A stretch of DNA of 64,000 nt, from positions 45,549-109,548 of the forward strand of contig NZ_JACEFB010000015.1 in the NCBI RefSeq assembly GCF_013694095.1, written 5' to 3'. Positions 1 through 8,703 of the stretch are shown piece after piece. The notes beneath the pieces were generated by a model, which searched no databases, was not told where the DNA came from, and saw only the letters and a list, made by a program, of their open reading frames with translations. Position 1 is the stretch's first letter. Each line of letters begins with the position of its first letter. This DNA is from Thermogemmata fonticola. Its GTDB lineage: Bacteria > Planctomycetota > Planctomycetia > Gemmatales > Gemmataceae. Position numbers and translations under genes: made by a program.

Positions 1-1
1 C

Positions 2-1738
2 ACGGCGGTGCATGCCGGGGCGCCGATCTGGCTGCACGGGCAGAATCGGCCCTTGCCCGGCTCGCGTGATCGCTTGCTGACTTTGCGCCTGGGCGGAACC
101 CACTGCCCCCTCGACGAGGACTTGCGGCAGTCTCTGGCCGCCTTGCGCCTGGGCGAGCTGTGGGAGGTGTTCGCCCCGCGGGGACACTTCAACTTTACCG
201 CCGATGTGCAAATCCTGGAACGGGCACGCGCTTCGTCCCAGCAGAAGGAGCCGCCCCCCTTTCAACCCGCTACGGACTTGAAACTCAGCTTGCATCTGGC
301 CGGCCCGACCCTTACCCCCCGCTTCTTCCCCTATGAGTTGAACGAAGTCAGCGGCTGGCTGGAGTACAAAAACGGGCGGGTGGAGCTGGCCCACTGGCAA
401 GCGCGGCATGGTCTGACCCGCTGCCGTCTGCCGGCGGCGGAGGTACGCTTCTTCCCGGATGGCAGCCTTTGGGCCAATCTCGGCCAATTGGAAGCGCAGG
501 ACTTGCAGGTGGATGCCGACCTGTTGCGGGCGTTGCCCCGCCGCCTGGCCCAGAGCCTCCAGGCGCTGCATTTGCGGGGGGAGGTCCACTTGCGGGTGCA
601 GCATTTGGTGGTGCGGACGGCCCCGGAGCTGGCGCATCTGCCCGGCTCGGCTCCGCCGGAACCGGCCCCCCTGCGTCCGGCAGCCGCGGGGTTGGAACCT
701 CCCGGCTCTGGCGCGGCGACTCCGGCGCCTGGTGCTTTTCCGCCGTCCGCGCCTCCTGCGGGTTCGGCTTCGTCCTCCGATCCGATCATTTACTGGGATG
801 CGGAGGTGCGCCTGCGGGATGCCGCCTGGGAGGCGGGGGTCAGTTGGGCCCAGGTGCACGGCACCTTGGCCTGCCGCGGACGGTACGAAGGGGACCGTCT
901 CGGAGCAGTCCTGGGGGCCGCCTGGCTGGATCGGGCCCAGATCGCCGATCAGCCCTTGCAGCGCATTTTGGCCCGGTTTCGCACTGAGCCGCAGCGGCCC
1001 GATCCCCACAAGCCCGGCCAGTTCCTTCCCGTGGCGGTGGAAGTGACCGATCTGCGCGGGGAGTGGTTCCACGGAGTCATCGGCGGCCAAGCCCGCCTGG
1101 TGCTGGGGGAACCGACGGGCTTTCAGCTTTGGCTCAATGCCGCCGAGGTGCAACTGGAAGCGGTGGCCGCCCATTATCAGCTCAACAAGGACGCCGACCT
1201 CAAGGGGCTGGCCCAAGCCCAGCTCCACTTGTACAACCGCACGGATGCCGCCACCGGCCAGACTTACCTGGAAGGAGCCGGCAAGATCGATGTTCCCGCC
1301 GGGCGGCTCTACAACCTGCCCATCCTCCTGGACCTGCTCAAGGTCCTCAAGCTGCAAGCCCCGGACAAGACCGCCTTCGAGGAAGCCCACGCCGTCTTCC
1401 GCATCCGCGGCGACCGTATCCTGGTAGAACAGATCGATCTGATCGGTAAGGCCGTCTGCCTGGGCGGCTCCGGCGAGATGGACATCCGCGGCGAATATGT
1501 CCAGTTCGACTTTTACACCATCGCCTCGCAGATTCTGGCCCGGCTGGTGCATACTCCGGTGGGCGACCTGACGGCGTTTTTGAGCAAAAACCTGTTTCGC
1601 ATCCGCTTGACGCGGGAAGGGGGGCAACTGGTGTACAAGCCGGAGGCGGTGCCGCTCATCACCGATCCGGTGCGGCGGATTGCCGATCGCTTGCGGGCGC
1701 GGGCCGCCCCTTGGCTCGGACGCAGCGATCCTCCCTGA
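2..1738 (+). CDS. AsmA-like envelope protein, 5' partial
   Basis: The reading frame is already open at the left edge, so the N-terminus is missing; at least 578 residues are visible. The C-terminal third has the look of an AsmA-like domain: a stretch of about 150 residues with alternating short beta strands, containing LLDLLKVLKL, GSGEMDIRG and FDFYTIASQILARL, ending in a basic tail. The middle (about residues 215-255) is a low-complexity Pro/Ala/Ser linker. AsmA-like proteins form long beta-rich bridges at the envelope and take part in lipid or LPS traffic. The gene lies 115 bp upstream of an LptF/LptG permease on the same strand, which fits an outer-membrane lipid role. The family call rests on general resemblance; the specific role is inferred. 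Confidence 0.7.
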   Translation, partial: TAVHAGAPIWLHGQNRPLPGSRDRLLTLRLGGTHCPLDEDLRQSLAALRLGELWEVFAPRGHFNFTADVQILERARASSQQKEPPPFQPATDLKLSLHLAGPTLTPRFFPYELNEVSGWLEYKNGRVELAHWQARHGLTRCRLPAAEVRFFPDGSLWANLGQLEAQDLQVDADLLRALPRRLAQSLQALHLRGEVHLRVQHLVVRTAPELAHLPGSAPPEPAPLRPAAAGLEPPGSGAATPAPGAFPPSAPPAGSASSSDPIIYWDAEVRLRDAAWEAGVSWAQVHGTLACRGRYEGDRLGAVLGAAWLDRAQIADQPLQRILARFRTEPQRPDPHKPGQFLPVAVEVTDLRGEWFHGVIGGQARLVLGEPTGFQLWLNAAEVQLEAVAAHYQLNKDADLKGLAQAQLHLYNRTDAATGQTYLEGAGKIDVPAGRLYNLPILLDLLKVLKLQAPDKTAFEEAHAVFRIRGDRILVEQIDLIGKAVCLGGSGEMDIRGEYVQFDFYTIASQILARLVHTPVGDLTAFLSKNLFRIRLTREGGQLVYKPEAVPLITDPVRRIADRLRARAAPWLGRSDPP

Positions 1739-1853
1739 GGCCGGCGCCTGCCGGAACGAAGGTGCCGCTACTCTCCGGGACCAAGGACGGACGGGACGCC
1801 CATGCCCGGCGGCTGTCCCGCTCCCTCCTCCCGCGGACTGCAAGGACGCAACC

Positions 1854-3098
1854 ATGCCTGGACTCATCCTCAATCGCCTGATCTTCCGGGAGTTGGTCAA
1901 GGTCTTCCTGCTGTCACTGGGCACGGTGACCGGCCTGTTGGTGATCGTGCCGGTCTATCAGGACGCCTCACGCATGGGGCTGTCGCTGATGCAAGTCCTG
2001 GAAGCGATTCCGCTGACGATTCCGAACATGCTGCCGTACACCATCCCGGCGACGACGCTCTTTGCCGCCTGCGTGGTCTATGGCCGCCTGGCCCATGACA
2101 ATGAAGTGGTCGCCATCAAGGCCGCGGGGGTGCATCTGTTCGTCATCCTGCGGCCGGCCCTGCTTTTGGGGTTGATCAACACCCTGGTCACCGCGTATCT
2201 GTACCACACGATCATTCCCCGCTCGCAGCAGATACTTTATCAGCGGCTGCTGGATGATCCGGAGGAGCTGCTCTACAACCTTTTGCGCCGGGACCGCTGC
2301 CTGCGCCATCCGCAGATGCCCTACGTCATCTACGTGCGGGACGTGGAAGGCCGGCGGCTGATCGATGTGGTGGTCAAGCGGCGCAATCGGGTCATCGATC
2401 CGCAGACGCGGCAGGAGTTTTACTTCGGTTACGATGTGGTGGCCCGGGCGCGGGAAGCCCGCCTGCGCTTCGATCCCAGCGACGGCAAGCTCTATCTGGA
2501 CCCGGACCGCTTCGTCATTTATGACAAGCATACGACAGGAACCACCGACCCGACGGGACCATTCCAGATGGATTTGCCGGAGGGGTGGAACGGCAAGGAC
2601 CGCGTGCGCACCTCCGCCCTGACCTGGGACGAATTGCCCCGGCGCATCGCCGACCTGCGGGAGCAGATCGCCAGCAAAGAGCGCCAGCGGCAGCAAGTCT
2701 GGGAGCAGATCGAGCAGATTCCCGATCCGGTGCAGCGGGAAGCCCTGCGGCTGCGCGCCCGCGAAGAAGAGCGGCATTACGACTACCAGATTCAGTTCCT
2801 CCAGCGGCAAATGCGCAACGCCGAGGCGGAGCTGTATCAGCGGCCGGCTTTGGCCTTCGGCTGCCTCATTTTCGCCCTCCTGGGCTGCCCTGTGGGTATC
2901 TGGGCCAATCGGGCCGACTACCTGAGCGTGTTCGTCATCTGCTTCCTGCCGGCCCTGTTGGTGTACTATCCGCTGCAATTGGCCGGCGTGGGTCTGGGCC
3001 GGGATGGCAAATTGCCCCTGCCGCTGGCCTGCTGGCTCGCCAACCTCACCGTCGGCTGCGGCGCCTTGCTCCTGAACTGGCGCTTGCTCCGCCGCTGA
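1854..3098 (+). CDS. LptF/LptG family permease (YjgP/YjgQ)
   Basis: Encodes 414 residues. The N-terminus (NRLIFRELVKVFLLSLGTVT) and the following hydrophobic helices with TIPNMLPYTIPATTLFAA and NEVVAIKAAGV are typical of the LPS export permeases LptF/LptG. A central periplasmic beta-jellyroll region (about residues 130-250) is followed by a predicted coiled coil (about 260-325) and then three C-terminal membrane helices. The partner LptB ATPase and LptC are not in the window. The in-frame region extends upstream to 1680, but the ATG at 1854 places the family-typical N-terminus correctly. It follows the AsmA-like gene and probably shares its transcript. Family assignment is secure; F versus G cannot be decided. 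Confidence 0.85.
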   Translation: MPGLILNRLIFRELVKVFLLSLGTVTGLLVIVPVYQDASRMGLSLMQVLEAIPLTIPNMLPYTIPATTLFAACVVYGRLAHDNEVVAIKAAGVHLFVILRPALLLGLINTLVTAYLYHTIIPRSQQILYQRLLDDPEELLYNLLRRDRCLRHPQMPYVIYVRDVEGRRLIDVVVKRRNRVIDPQTRQEFYFGYDVVARAREARLRFDPSDGKLYLDPDRFVIYDKHTTGTTDPTGPFQMDLPEGWNGKDRVRTSALTWDELPRRIADLREQIASKERQRQQVWEQIEQIPDPVQREALRLRAREEERHYDYQIQFLQRQMRNAEAELYQRPALAFGCLIFALLGCPVGIWANRADYLSVFVICFLPALLVYYPLQLAGVGLGRDGKLPLPLACWLANLTVGCGALLLNWRLLRR

Positions 3099-3174
3099 CA
3101 GGTCCGCCCGCCCCATCCTGCCGACGGGGAAGAAGCCCGAAGCGCAGACGCTCCGAAAGCCGAAGCAGAGCCGC

Positions 3175-4599
3175 TCAGCCAGATGCCGATGCCGGACCGG
3201 AGGCAGACGCTGGGCCTTCGGAAGCGGAGGGCGGAGGGGGGGAAGGAGGCAGCGCAGAGCCGCCTGTTCCCGTGCCCTCCGGCCCAGAGCTGCGCGGGGG
3301 AGCCGCCGTCGTGCCAGCCTCCGCTTGGGGCCGCTTGCGTTCTCCGCTGAGGGGGCCGTTAGCTGGAAGAGTTGGACTCACTCCGCTCGTGACAGGCGAT
3401 TGTCCCGCAGAGGCGGCAGGTTCCGCGGGCGTGCTCGGACTCGTGGCGGAAGACGGCGGAGCCACGGGCCGGCTGTTCCAACCGCTCAGGCCCGTCCGGC
3501 GCCGTATGCGCTGGAGCTTGAGCTTGGGCACCGGTACGTCATGTTCATCCTCAATATCGCCGACGATTTCCTCCAGCACGTCCTCCAGGGTGATCAGACC
3601 CAGGACGTTCCCCTGCTCGTCGCGGACGATGGCCATGGGACGGTGGGACTTGCGGAACAGGCGCAGAGCGTAGGCCACCGGTTCATCCGGCCCCAGAAAG
3701 ATCGGAGGGTAAAGGGCATCTTCCAGGATGACCGCCCCGGATGTGCTGAAGAGATAGAACAAATCCTTCGTGTTGACAATGCCGACGATGTTATTCAGTT
3801 GTCCATCATAAACCGGGAGGCGGGTATGGGCGCCGTGGCGGACCGCTTCCAGGATTTTCTCCGGCGGCAGGTTCAGGTCTAAGGCAGCCATTTTCTCCCG
3901 CGGTACCATGCAGTCGCGGACCTTCTTCTGGGACAGGGCGAAGACATTGAGAACGAAATCAGCCTGGTCCGGTTCCAGCAGTCCGGCTTCTTCGGTGTCT
4001 TCGATGAGCAGGCGGAGTTCCTCGACGGTGTGGATTTCCCCGGCATCTCCTTGATCGCGATAGCCGAAGCGGCGGAGCAGCCAGGCGCTGGAGCCGTTCA
4101 TCAGGCGGATGAGCGGGTCGCTCAGGCGGGCCAAAGCCAGAACCGGTCCCGCCGTCCAGAGGGCGATCCGCTCGCTGTCTTGCAAGGCGGCGATTTTCGG
4201 CATCTGCTCGCCGAAGACCACATGCATATAGGTGATGCCCGTGAGCGTGAGCAGGACGGACAGAGCACGCGTCCATTGCGGCGGCAGACCTGCCAGCAGC
4301 GGTTCGATGAGAGCGTGAATGGCCGGTTCGCTGACAAAACCCAGGGCCAGACTGGCGATGGTGATCCCCAGTTGACAGGCTCCGACGCTGCGGTTGAGGT
4401 CACGGATGGCGGCCAAAAGGGTGACGGCTCCCGCTCGGCCTTGCTGCACCAACTCCTCGACGCGCGTCCGCCGGATGGCCACCAGAGCAAATTCCGCTGC
4501 CACAAAGAAGCCGTTGATCGCTATCAGAATAGGAATGGCGATCAGGTGGCCGGCCAGCGCCGGCGTCAACGTCGGAAATTCACCCAACGGCGTGGCCAA
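3175..4599 (-). CDS. CNNM transmembrane / CBS-pair protein (HlyC/CorC-type)
   Basis: Encodes 474 residues. Residues about 1-200 form the CNNM (DUF21) membrane domain, with NGFFVAAEFALVAIRRTRVEEL and the helix TYMHVVFGEQMPKIAAL. A CBS pair follows (about 215-345; KVRDCMVPREKMAALDLN, RLPVYDGQLNNIVGIVNTKD, VLGLITLEDVLEEIVGDI). Family members usually end with a CorC_HlyC domain after this point. Here that domain is absent and replaced by about 115 residues of low-complexity Pro/Ser/Ala/Gly sequence. The start codon is TTG, with a GAGGA about ten bases upstream; no in-frame ATG fits better. Homologues are implicated in Mg/Co/Na transport or its regulation; the substrate here is unknown. Confidence 0.8.
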   Translation of the reverse strand: MATPLGEFPTLTPALAGHLIAIPILIAINGFFVAAEFALVAIRRTRVEELVQQGRAGAVTLLAAIRDLNRSVGACQLGITIASLALGFVSEPAIHALIEPLLAGLPPQWTRALSVLLTLTGITYMHVVFGEQMPKIAALQDSERIALWTAGPVLALARLSDPLIRLMNGSSAWLLRRFGYRDQGDAGEIHTVEELRLLIEDTEEAGLLEPDQADFVLNVFALSQKKVRDCMVPREKMAALDLNLPPEKILEAVRHGAHTRLPVYDGQLNNIVGIVNTKDLFYLFSTSGAVILEDALYPPIFLGPDEPVAYALRLFRKSHRPMAIVRDEQGNVLGLITLEDVLEEIVGDIEDEHDVPVPKLKLQRIRRRTGLSGWNSRPVAPPSSATSPSTPAEPAASAGQSPVTSGVSPTLPANGPLSGERKRPQAEAGTTAAPPRSSGPEGTGTGGSALPPSPPPPSASEGPASASGPASASG

Positions 4600-4779
4600 A
4601 AAATCATCCTCGGTAAGGATAGCACCCTGGTGGTGTTATTCTAGCAAATCAGGCCGCCTCCTGGGGCCTTCTGCAATCTCTGCCTCCGCGGCGTCGGAAC
4701 TTCGCAGCTCCCACTGCGGGGGAATCAGGGACGAACAGGCAGCGGGGCGGGACGTGCTTGGCGGCGGGGAAAGGGGCGG

Positions 4780-5070
4780 TTATACTCGCGGCGGCAGGGC
4801 GAAACCAGCACCGCGACCCTCGCCGCGTGCAGGAGAAACCCACCCAACAGCAGGGGGAAGCAGATCGACGACGAGGGAAACCGAGCCGGTGGGGAAAGCC
4901 CACCAGCGGCAAGGGAAGCAAGTTAGCGGCGGAAGCAAACCAACGGCGGGACTAACAGCGGAGAAAACCGACGGCGACGGAAAGCCAACTCGACAATGGG
5001 GGAAACCAAACCGGCGGGAGAAACCCACCCCACGTCATGAGGAAAGTCCAACCAAACAGGGGAGAAAGTG
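4780..5070. repeat. degenerate G/A-rich repeat stretch
   Basis: Lies in the 470-bp gap between the CNNM gene and the small ORF at 5073. The plus strand is strongly purine-rich and built of irregular copies of a phrase of roughly 20-25 bases resembling CAACGGCGGGAGAAACCCAC, for example around 4851, 4930, 4960 and 5010. Spacing is irregular and copies are degenerate. Open frames crossing it on both strands are long only because stop codons are rare here, and no protein family is recognisable. No promoter or RNA gene was recognised. Confidence 0.5.
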
Positions 5071-5072
5071 AG

Positions 5073-5228
5073 ATGGCCGGTGAGTACGACACGGTGACAC
5101 GCATCCTGCTCGAACATTGCGGCCAGGATTGGCTCGCCGCCCTCGCCACCATCCAACGCTTCCCCGACAGAGTCTTCCGCCTCCACTACCCCCAACCCTA
5201 CCTCCTCCATCTCGAAGTCCGGGTGTAA
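5073..5228 (+). pseudogene. truncated Rpn/PD-(D/E)XK nuclease-like N-terminus
   Basis: A 51-residue ORF starting MAGEYDTVTRILLEHCGQDW, with GGGGAGAAAG upstream as ribosome binding site. The sequence ends in DRVFRLHYPQPYLLHLEVRV. The pattern is like the N-terminus of the Rpn/YhgA-like and cyanobacterial-type PD-(D/E)XK nuclease family, in which a conserved HxE-Q strand carries a catalytic residue; full-length proteins are usually 200-300 residues. Translation stops just after the HLE strand, and the stop codon lies inside the left arm of the inverted repeat at 5221-5324. I read it as a gene cut off by insertion or deletion. The family call rests on a short stretch and is tentative. Confidence 0.45.
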
Positions 5229-5324
5229 CTAGATTCTCTGGGGGTGGGGGCTGAACCCGCGAGGTGTTTCCCCAGACTAGCAGAGCTGCCCGGCAGAGAA
5301 CCCCCAGAAAATCTGGTTGCACCC
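5221..5324. repeat. 104-bp inverted-repeat (MITE-like) element
   Basis: The left arm 5221-5245 (begins GGGTGTAACTAGATT) and the right arm 5300-5324 (ends TCTGGTTGCACCC) are reverse complements at 22 of 25 positions. They enclose about 54 bases with no coding potential. The left arm supplies the stop codon of the truncated nuclease-like ORF. Long arms, a short non-coding interior and a position at a gene break fit a miniature inverted-repeat element or solo insertion-sequence remnant. A large transcription-terminating hairpin is an alternative. No flanking target duplication is evident by eye. Confidence 0.6.
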
Positions 5325-5521
5325 AACGACGCTCTGGAATCTGAAAAAAGTTGATGCGATCCTGTAGAGGAGTTAAGATAGAGTCAACTCTGAAATGGCT
5401 CCCACGCACAACCTGCCTGCCGAGCTAATCATTACCACTACCCCAAACGGCAATAGTTCGCCTGTGTGCAATGAATCGACTCGAAGGGGAAAAATGAGCT
5501 TTCGTCTCAGGACAGGAGGCG

Positions 5522-6943
5522 ATGATGAGAGATGCGATGCCATCCGAAGCGGTGGTACCTCCGCTGGCGGTGGGCCAGCAGCGGAGCCGGGTGTGTTCTG
5601 GCTGGCACCGGCGGTCGTTTTTGCAGGTGGGAGCCTCGACGGTGCTGGGGCTGTGCTGGCCGCGCTGGCTGGCGGTGCAGGGGGCGAGCCGCACGGCTCC
5701 CGCAGGACCGGCCCGGTCGGTCATTCTGCTCTGGCTCTGGGGCGGTCCCAGCCAGCTCGATACGTTCGACCCCAAGCCGCAGGCGCCGTCGGAGTATCGC
5801 GGGCCGTTCGGGACTATTCCCACGCGGATCAGCGGGGTCCGTTTTGCCGAGCTATTTCCTCAACTGGCAGCGCGCAGTCACCACCTGGCTGTTATTCGCA
5901 CGTTGACGACTTCTTCCAACGATCACGGCATCGCGGGAACGATTGGCCTGACGGGCAGCGGAGCAGGGGGTGTCGGTCTGGATGGCAAGCCGCTGCCAGG
6001 TTCGCCGCAGCCGGCTTTGGGGTCAGTGGTGGCGCGGGTGCGAGCGGCGCGAGGGGGTAAGGCCCTCCATCCGTTTTTCGTTGTCGGCGGCAAGCTGCAT
6101 CAGGGGAAAAAGCCGATCATCGGCGAAGGGGGCGGCGTGCTGGGAGCGGCCTGGGACCCCTTCCGCCTGGAGTATGACCCGGTGCAAGGTGCGGCGCGCG
6201 TTCCCGCGCTGCGTTTGCCCCCGGAGCTGACGCCGGAACGGCTCCACCACCGCCAGGAGTTGCTCCAAGCCCTCGATGGCGTGCAGCGGGAGGCGGAGCG
6301 GTTGGCCCGCCAGCAGAACCTGCCCGCCTATCAGCAGCGGGTGCTGGACATGCTTCTGGCGCCGCAGAGCCGGGCGGCCTTCGACCTCTCCCGCGAACCG
6401 CCTGCCCTGGCGGATCGCTATGGCCGGACCCGCTTCGGCCAGTCCTGCCTCTTGGCCCGCCGCCTCGTCGAAGCTGGCGTCCCCTTCGTTCAGGTCAACT
6501 GGAGCGACCACGTCGAGGCGGAAGAGGACGCCGGCGACGGCGGCTGGGACCAACACTACCGCAACTTCCAGATCATGCAGGACCGGCACGCCCCCTGGCT
6601 GGATCAGGCCATGTCCGCCTTGCTCGATGACCTGCAGGAGCGCGGCTTGCTCTCCAGCACGCTGGTTCTGGCCGTCGGCGAGTTTGGCCGGACCCCTCGC
6701 ATCAACGACAAAGCCGGGCGCGACCACTGGCCGGACTGCTACTGCGCCCTGGCGGCCGGCGGCGGACTGCGCCGCGCCTGCTTCGTCGGCACCAGCGATG
6801 CCAAAGCGGCCAAACCGGCGGACACACCCCTGACACCCGCCGACTTGCACGCGACCATCCTCCACCAACTGGGCCTGACCAGCGAGCAAATCACAGCGTT
6901 GGGACTGACCCCCACCGGCCGGGTCATCACCGAGTTGCTCTAA
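5522..6943 (+). CDS. DUF1501 domain protein, Tat-exported
   Basis: Encodes 473 residues. The N-terminus contains RRSFLQVGASTVLGLCW at about residue 29, a twin-arginine export signal. The body matches the DUF1501 family, distantly related to sulfatases and alkaline phosphatases: SVILLWLWGGPSQLDTFDPK, SNDHGIAGTIGLTGSG, GVPFVQVNWSDH, WDQHYRNFQIM and the C-terminal block VGEFGRTPRINDKAGRDHWP. Family members are usually 420-480 residues, so it is complete. In planctomycetes these genes are very often paired with a DUF1549/DUF1553 cytochrome-like gene; no such partner is adjacent here. A CAGGAGGCG ribosome binding site precedes the ATG. Biochemical function is not established. Confidence 0.9.
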   Translation: MMRDAMPSEAVVPPLAVGQQRSRVCSGWHRRSFLQVGASTVLGLCWPRWLAVQGASRTAPAGPARSVILLWLWGGPSQLDTFDPKPQAPSEYRGPFGTIPTRISGVRFAELFPQLAARSHHLAVIRTLTTSSNDHGIAGTIGLTGSGAGGVGLDGKPLPGSPQPALGSVVARVRAARGGKALHPFFVVGGKLHQGKKPIIGEGGGVLGAAWDPFRLEYDPVQGAARVPALRLPPELTPERLHHRQELLQALDGVQREAERLARQQNLPAYQQRVLDMLLAPQSRAAFDLSREPPALADRYGRTRFGQSCLLARRLVEAGVPFVQVNWSDHVEAEEDAGDGGWDQHYRNFQIMQDRHAPWLDQAMSALLDDLQERGLLSSTLVLAVGEFGRTPRINDKAGRDHWPDCYCALAAGGGLRRACFVGTSDAKAAKPADTPLTPADLHATILHQLGLTSEQITALGLTPTGRVITELL

Positions 6944-6986
6944 CGCGGGCAGGACATTGGGCTTGGCTGCTGCCGCAAAGCAATGC

Positions 6987-7010
6987 CCCTCTCTCCATAA
7001 AAAGAGAGGG
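6987..7010. terminator. hairpin after DUF1501 gene
   Basis: An 8-bp perfect stem (CCCTCTCT pairing with AGAGAGGG) closes an 8-base A-rich loop, 43 bases after the DUF1501 stop. There is no U-tract, so it may be a weak terminator or an RNA-stabilising hairpin. Confidence 0.35.
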
Positions 7011-7058
7011 TATCGCCGATGAATCAGTATAGGTTCTGCCCATAGCGGGGATTACACC

Positions 7059-8102
7059 ATGCGCGGAGTTTTTCTACGGAGAGGGCGTGGTTCATCCCGG
7101 AATTTCCGCGATTTTTGCGGATTTGACAAAACCAGATTAAAGTGTTCAGATTTACAATTAGGATGGATTTTCACTATCTCGTTTCTGGGTCTGGGTATGC
7201 CTCTGGCCATCTCGCAGGCGGCGGACCCGCCCTCCTCAGCCCCGCAAGCTCCTGATGCTCCCGGCGAACCTCGGCGGCTCACCACCGACGGCTCGTACAA
7301 ATACCACCTCCAATGGTCCCCGGACGGCCAGACGCTGCTCTTCACCCGCATCCACGAAGGACTGATGGCCTTGTGGACTATCCCCATTTCCGGCGGGCCG
7401 ATGAAACGTCTTCTCCCCGGCCATAAGGAACCCCACTTCGACGGCCACTTCTCCCCGGATGGCCAACGCATCGTCTATGTCTATGACCGCTTGCAAGGCA
7501 CCGATGGCAAACTTCAGATCAACATCTGCCAGGCCGACGGCAGCGAGGATAAAGTCTTCATCCCGCATCAAGCGTTCGAGGAATCCCCCCGCTTCCATCC
7601 CCGCGGCGAGTTCGTCCTCTGGGTGTCCACGCGTCAGAAGAACCCGGACCTCTTCACCGTGGATGCCCAAGGGAAAAACGAGAAACGGCTGACCAATCAC
7701 CCCGCCCTGGACCTGCATCCGGCCTGGAGTCCCGACGGGCGGCAGATCGCCTTCAGCAGCAACCGCCACGGCCCGCAGAAAATTTACCTCATGGATGCCG
7801 ACGGCAGTAACGTCCGCCGCTTGACAGACGGAGAAGGACTGGACTCCTGGCCAGCATGGCGCCCCGATGGCCAATGGCTCGCCTTCGCCTCCCACCGCAG
7901 CGGCAACTACGACATCTGGCTCATCCGCCCCGACGGCCAGGGCCTGCGCAATCTGACCCGCCACCCCGCCCACGACACCTGCCCCGCCTGGAGTCCCGAT
8001 GGCCGCCGCCTCGCCTTCATCTCCAATCGCCACGGGGGCAGCGACATCTACATCCTGTCGATGGATGGACACCTCCCCTTGCCGCGCCCCCGCGAAAAGT
8101 GA
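7059..8102 (+). CDS. secreted TolB-like (PD40) beta-propeller protein
   Basis: Encodes 347 residues. A hydrophobic segment (GWIFTISFLGLGMPLAISQA, about residues 36-55) looks like a signal peptide with cleavage before ADPP. The rest is a chain of PD40/WD40-like TolB blades, each with the motif SPDGxxIxFxSxRxG: HLQWSPDGQTLLFTRI, HFSPDGQRIVYVYD, AWSPDGRQIAFSSNRHG, WRPDGQWLAFASHRSG and AWSPDGRRLAFISNRHGG. Six or more blades are visible. There is no C-terminal catalytic domain, so it is a stand-alone propeller, probably a periplasmic binding or scaffold protein. The long stretch before the signal suggests the true start may lie downstream of 7059, possibly at a non-ATG codon. Confidence 0.85.
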   Translation: MRGVFLRRGRGSSRNFRDFCGFDKTRLKCSDLQLGWIFTISFLGLGMPLAISQAADPPSSAPQAPDAPGEPRRLTTDGSYKYHLQWSPDGQTLLFTRIHEGLMALWTIPISGGPMKRLLPGHKEPHFDGHFSPDGQRIVYVYDRLQGTDGKLQINICQADGSEDKVFIPHQAFEESPRFHPRGEFVLWVSTRQKNPDLFTVDAQGKNEKRLTNHPALDLHPAWSPDGRQIAFSSNRHGPQKIYLMDADGSNVRRLTDGEGLDSWPAWRPDGQWLAFASHRSGNYDIWLIRPDGQGLRNLTRHPAHDTCPAWSPDGRRLAFISNRHGGSDIYILSMDGHLPLPRPREK

Positions 8103-8394
8103 GTGGAAGCCCACCGGCCCCCCTGGAATTACCGTATTTGACAGTGAGATGATTTATGTAAAAATGTCCAGTATCAACATATCCGCTGCCCATGGGGTTC
8201 GGTCAGGATGTGCCCAACGGGGAGACGGCCCCCGGCACCCCTCATTGTTCCCGGCAGAATGAGGAACGACAGGACGCCGCTGAGCTGCGCCAAATGTGCC
8301 ACGAGCAGAGGGAGATAAGCTTCGCACCAAGGCGGAGGAAGGGGAAACGGCATCCAAGCTCGGAAGCCAAGCATGCATTCGGGGTACCAGGGAG
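8103..8394. other. intergenic, no gene recognised
   Basis: About 290 bases between the converging TolB-like gene and the small membrane protein gene. The short open frames here resemble no known protein. No RNA gene or clear terminator was seen. Confidence 0.5.
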
Positions 8395-8703
8395 CTATGA
8401 CCCTGAGAAGGCTGACATATCCCCCGCCTCCGCTGCACTGCCCGACTTGGCAAACTTACCTCGCAGCCAGCCTACGAGTAGAAGGACAAGCCCGATGATG
8501 CCGAGCGACCAAATCGGAACTAGGACGAACCACATCGCGGGAGGAATACCCTGGCCCTGAAGTTCCGGGAAGAAAATCGTCACGATCGCCCGGCCGATGA
8601 TGAGACAGGCGAAGCACAAGCCGACCAAGAGGCCACCGAGCTTCTTCATTCTTTCACCGGGTTTCGCCGAAGTATGGACAGGTTGTACTTCCGACTCTGC
8701 CAT
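8395..8703 (-). CDS. small two-helix membrane protein
   Basis: Encodes 102 residues beginning MAESEVQPVHTSAKPGERMK. Two hydrophobic helices are visible: LGGLLVGLCFACLIIGRAIV (about 23-45) and WFVLVPIWSLGIIGLVLLLV (about 57-79), followed by a short Gly/Ser/Ala cytoplasmic tail. The start at 8703 was chosen because AAGGGGGTG lies just upstream; the frame extends a further 14 codons upstream. No family is recognised. A promoter-like pair lies upstream at 8847-8874. Confidence 0.6.
   Translation of the reverse strand: MAESEVQPVHTSAKPGERMKKLGGLLVGLCFACLIIGRAIVTIFFPELQGQGIPPAMWFVLVPIWSLGIIGLVLLLVGWLRGKFAKSGSAAEAGDMSAFSGS

Noticed and set aside
1968..3116. Long minus-strand ORF opposite the LptF/G gene (382 residues)
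   Set aside because: It mirrors a well-supported plus-strand family gene; the composition is that of an antisense GC-rich frame and no family is recognised.
6023..8114. Long minus-strand ORFs opposite the DUF1501 and TolB-like genes
   Set aside because: These are antisense shadows of confidently assigned genes and lack ribosome binding sites and homology.
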